This document shows positions 61,983 to 64,000 of a stretch of 64,000 nucleotides of DNA, in pieces. The stretch's first letter is position 1, and each line of letters starts with the position of its first letter. Source of the DNA: Comamonas thiooxydans. Lineage in GTDB: Bacteria; Pseudomonadota; Gammaproteobacteria; Burkholderiales; Burkholderiaceae_C. The stretch is from positions 434,001 through 498,000 of the forward strand of contig NZ_AP026738.1 of NCBI RefSeq assembly GCF_002157685.2, written 5' to 3'. The notes under the pieces are model-generated. The model did no database searches and was not told the origin of the DNA. It saw only the letters and a program-made list of their open reading frames with translations. A program made the position numbers and the translations under genes.

Positions 61983-63296
61983 ATGGCGGAAACCAGAATT
62001 GATGGCCCGCGCGGCGAATCGCGCACCGGCAAGGCCATGGCGCAGTCCATGAGCTCGGCCAAAAGCGCCACGGCCGCAGCAGACGAGTCAGGCCAGGGCT
62101 TTTCATCGCTGCTGGCATCGCTGGAAGGATTCGTGACGGCCGGCCTGCCGCAGGCGGCGCAGCAGCCTGCCGAGACATCAGACGTGAAGCTGGCGCCCGG
62201 TGAGCAGGATGCGCTGCTGATCGCTCAAGGTCATGCGCCGTGGATGAGTCTGGTCGGACAGACCGCGCAACTGGACGGGCAGGGTGATGCCGATCTGCGC
62301 CAGGGCGTGGCCACCGACTTTCTTTCAGGCAGGGGCCATGCCGCGCAACTGGCCCATCGCCAGGCTTTGCAGCTTGGGTCTGGGGAGGCTCATGCCGCAT
62401 TCATGGGCAAGGATTTGCAGTCAAATCAGGCTCCGCTGTATACAGCGCAAGCGCAAGCAGCTATTAATTCTGATGCGGCTGTCTTGCAACCGCAGCAGGA
62501 CACAGCCGCGCAGGCTCAGGACGGTGGGCACAGCGCGCTGGCTTCGGTGGCGGAAGAAGCGCCTGCTGCGCGCCTTGAGCCTGCTGTGCACAAGGCGCAG
62601 GCATTGCCGCAGCAAGGTATCAGCCTGCAGGGCATGACTGCCGTGCAGCCCCAGGCCCTGGAAGGTCTCAAGGATTTGCTGCGTGCGGCCCGCTCGCCTC
62701 AGCAGGATGAAGCTGCGCCACAGGGCAAGACGGCGGCAGTGCAGGGCGGGGCCGATCTGCAGGCCGCAGCCGCTGCCGTCGGGGCAGCCATGGGCGCGGC
62801 GAGCGCGGGCATGCAGGGCGGCGGCCAGAACAGCTCCGACTTCGGCCAGAGCCTGGCGGGGCAGGATGCCGCACCGACAGAGCGCGAGCAGGAGGTGTCC
62901 GAGCAGGTGGCCTTCTGGGTGCATCAGAAAACGCAGAATGCCGCGCTGTCGATCCAGCATGAGGGCAAGGCTATCCAGGTCCAGGTGCAGCTGAACGGCC
63001 AGGAGGCTCATGTGCGCTTTGCAGCGGGCGATGAGCAGGCACGTCAGCTGCTGGCCGACGGTCAGGCTCAGCTGCGCGAGCTTTTGCAGGCCCAGGGGCT
63101 GAATCTGAGCGGCGTCAGCGTGGATGCGGGCGGTGCCGATGCCCGGCCCGGCGGCGACAGCCAGGGCGAGGGCGCCCGACCCGGCCAGGCCAGGGTGTCC
63201 CGGGTTTCGGTCAATGCTGCCGAGCTGCCGATGGGGGCAGCCGGTGCATCCAACGGCGCGCGGCCGGTGCAGTCCGGCGTGGACCTTTTCGTGTAA
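61983..63296 (+). CDS. fliK: FliK, hook-length ruler
   Basis: 437 residues. The N-terminal ~300 residues are Gln/Ala-rich and low-complexity, as expected for the ruler. The C-terminal switch domain (about 300-400) contains QVAFWVHQKTQNAALSIQHEGKAIQVQVQLNGQEAHVRFAAGDEQARQLLADGQAQLRELLQAQGLNLSGVSVD. It measures the hook and triggers FlhB to change substrates. A family B repeat (62429-62468) is translated in frame inside the ruler region. Confidence 0.93.
   Translation: MAETRIDGPRGESRTGKAMAQSMSSAKSATAAADESGQGFSSLLASLEGFVTAGLPQAAQQPAETSDVKLAPGEQDALLIAQGHAPWMSLVGQTAQLDGQGDADLRQGVATDFLSGRGHAAQLAHRQALQLGSGEAHAAFMGKDLQSNQAPLYTAQAQAAINSDAAVLQPQQDTAAQAQDGGHSALASVAEEAPAARLEPAVHKAQALPQQGISLQGMTAVQPQALEGLKDLLRAARSPQQDEAAPQGKTAAVQGGADLQAAAAAVGAAMGAASAGMQGGGQNSSDFGQSLAGQDAAPTEREQEVSEQVAFWVHQKTQNAALSIQHEGKAIQVQVQLNGQEAHVRFAAGDEQARQLLADGQAQLRELLQAQGLNLSGVSVDAGGADARPGGDSQGEGARPGQARVSRVSVNAAELPMGAAGASNGARPVQSGVDLFV
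62429..62468 (-). repeat. Family B repeat copy inside fliK
   Basis: On the minus strand: AATTAATAGCTGCTTGCGC, TTGCGCTGTATACAGCG, then GAGCC. This is a complete copy with the GATAGCTGC-like head and GAGCC end. It is read in frame as roughly 13 residues (APLYTAQAQAAIN) in the disordered ruler part. Confidence 0.7.
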
Positions 63297-63306
63297 ATGA
63301 TCGGTG

Positions 63307-63374
63307 CCGGCTCACGAAAACCGTGAGCCGGACATGGGCGCGAAACCCGGAATGAAGCCGGGTTTCGCGCTTTT
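63307..63374 (+). terminator. Double hairpin and terminator after fliK
   Basis: A 10-bp stem (CCGGCTCACG 63307-63316 with 63322-63331) is followed by a perfect 13-bp stem (63338-63350 with 63358-63370) and TTTT. The second is a strong intrinsic terminator. It separates fliE/FGHIJK expression from fliL and later genes. Confidence 0.88.
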
Positions 63375-63486
63375 ATTCGGGCAATGGTCGGTAGGGCGGG
63401 CGGCGAATAATTCAGGCGTGGATCTTCCGTGTCGCGGCAATGGCTGCGGTGTGGATGCAGTCCCCCACTCTTGAGGAATACCCGCC

Positions 63487-64000
63487 GTGTCAGCCAATCC
63501 CAATGCCGCCCCTGTTGCACCTGCTCCTGCCAAAAGCAAGAAGCTGATCGTCATCGTGGCCATCGTTGCCGTGTTGGCCATTGTGGCTGCCGCGGCCTAT
63601 GTGCTGATGATGCAGCGCCAGCACAGCAGCGCCGATGGCGAAGAAGAAGTCAGCGCCAAAGCCACAGTGCCCACTTTCCTGCCTCTGGACAATATGGTGG
63701 CCAATCTGGCCGACCCCGGCGGCGATCGCTTTGTGCAGTTGGGCATCACGCTGGAGTTGGCCGATGAGAAGACGGCTTCCACCGTCAAGCAATACCTGCC
63801 CAGCATCCGCAACGGCATTCTGATGCTGGTGTCTCAGCGCACGGCCGACGAGCTGCTGGCACGCGAGGGCAAGGAAAAGCTGGCCGCCGACATTCTGACC
63901 GAGGTCTCGGCACCGCTGGGCTTCGGCCCGGGCGCCAAGAAGCGTTCGCGCGACGAAGAGGACGCCGACGAAGACAGCCCGCGTGCCAATCGCAAGGGGC
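63487..64000 (+). CDS. fliL: FliL, basal-body stator-associated protein (3' end outside window)
   Basis: At least 171 residues, running off the right edge. The GTG start is chosen because GAGGAA lies eight bases upstream and the protein then begins MSANPNAAPVAPAPAKSKK, followed by one membrane segment (LIVIVAIVAVLAIVAAAAYVLMM). The periplasmic domain shows TFLPLDNMVANLADPGGDRFVQLGITLELAD and NGILMLVSQRTADELLAREGKEKL. An acidic insertion near the edge (SRDEEDADEDS) is unusual for FliL. It supports the MotAB stator. Confidence 0.93.
   Translation, partial: MSANPNAAPVAPAPAKSKKLIVIVAIVAVLAIVAAAAYVLMMQRQHSSADGEEEVSAKATVPTFLPLDNMVANLADPGGDRFVQLGITLELADEKTASTVKQYLPSIRNGILMLVSQRTADELLAREGKEKLAADILTEVSAPLGFGPGAKKRSRDEEDADEDSPRANRKG

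Overview
The window looks like the chromosome of a GC-rich, motile betaproteobacterium of the Comamonadaceae, most like Comamonas or a close relative such as Delftia. That placement is inferred from gene content, protein sequence and two families of short dispersed repeats; no database search was made. No tRNA, rRNA, CRISPR array, complete insertion sequence or prophage was seen.

Positions 1-25.5 kb hold mixed housekeeping and transport genes. They start with the 3' end of a small operon carrying two roadblock/LC7-like proteins behind a probable GTPase. Then come an AEC-family carrier, a periplasmic asparaginase, priA, hemE, an OlsB-like acyltransferase, a small membrane protein, a VOC protein, a DsbD/ScsB-type reductase, a MATE exporter, a creatininase-family amidohydrolase, a Bug-type binding protein and a histidine-phosphatase protein. 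A Fe(III) ABC transporter (binding protein, permease, ATPase) follows, then a PhzF protein and an aminotransferase divergent from a MocR-type regulator.

From 25.8 kb to the right edge the window is almost entirely flagellar. flgA, flgM and flgN read leftwards. flgBCDEFGHIJKL reads rightwards (rod, hook, rings, junction), followed by a degenerate EAL/HDOD protein and then flhB-flhA-flhF-flhG-like-fliA (export gate, placement GTPase, sigma-28). Next, on the minus strand, are two flagellin genes, fliD, fliS and a fliT-like gene. motA-motB-cheY-cheZ supply the stator and the response regulator with its phosphatase. fliE is divergent from fliFGHIJK and fliL, which runs off the right edge (MS ring, switch, export ATPase, hook-length control). 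FlgM and FliA form the usual checkpoint, and sigma-28-like promoters can be read upstream of the second flagellin gene and of fliS.

The least ordinary signals are non-coding. (i) Three perfect DnaA boxes in one orientation flank an AT-rich stretch between hemE and priA. (ii) A Fur-box-like palindrome is followed by a perfect 12-bp stem and U-tract just before the Fe(III)-binding-protein gene, suggesting a short iron-regulated RNA or an attenuator. (iii) A nested stem-loop lies between the permease and ATPase genes of the same transporter. (iv) A roughly 100-bp structured repeat occurs five times, always directly after a stop codon and always in the same orientation relative to that gene. (v) A second repeat of about 40 bp occurs about nine times, three of them in frame inside coding sequences (dsbD/scsB-like, mocR-like, fliK). 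In addition, the FlhG-like protein downstream of FlhF has lost its P-loop.
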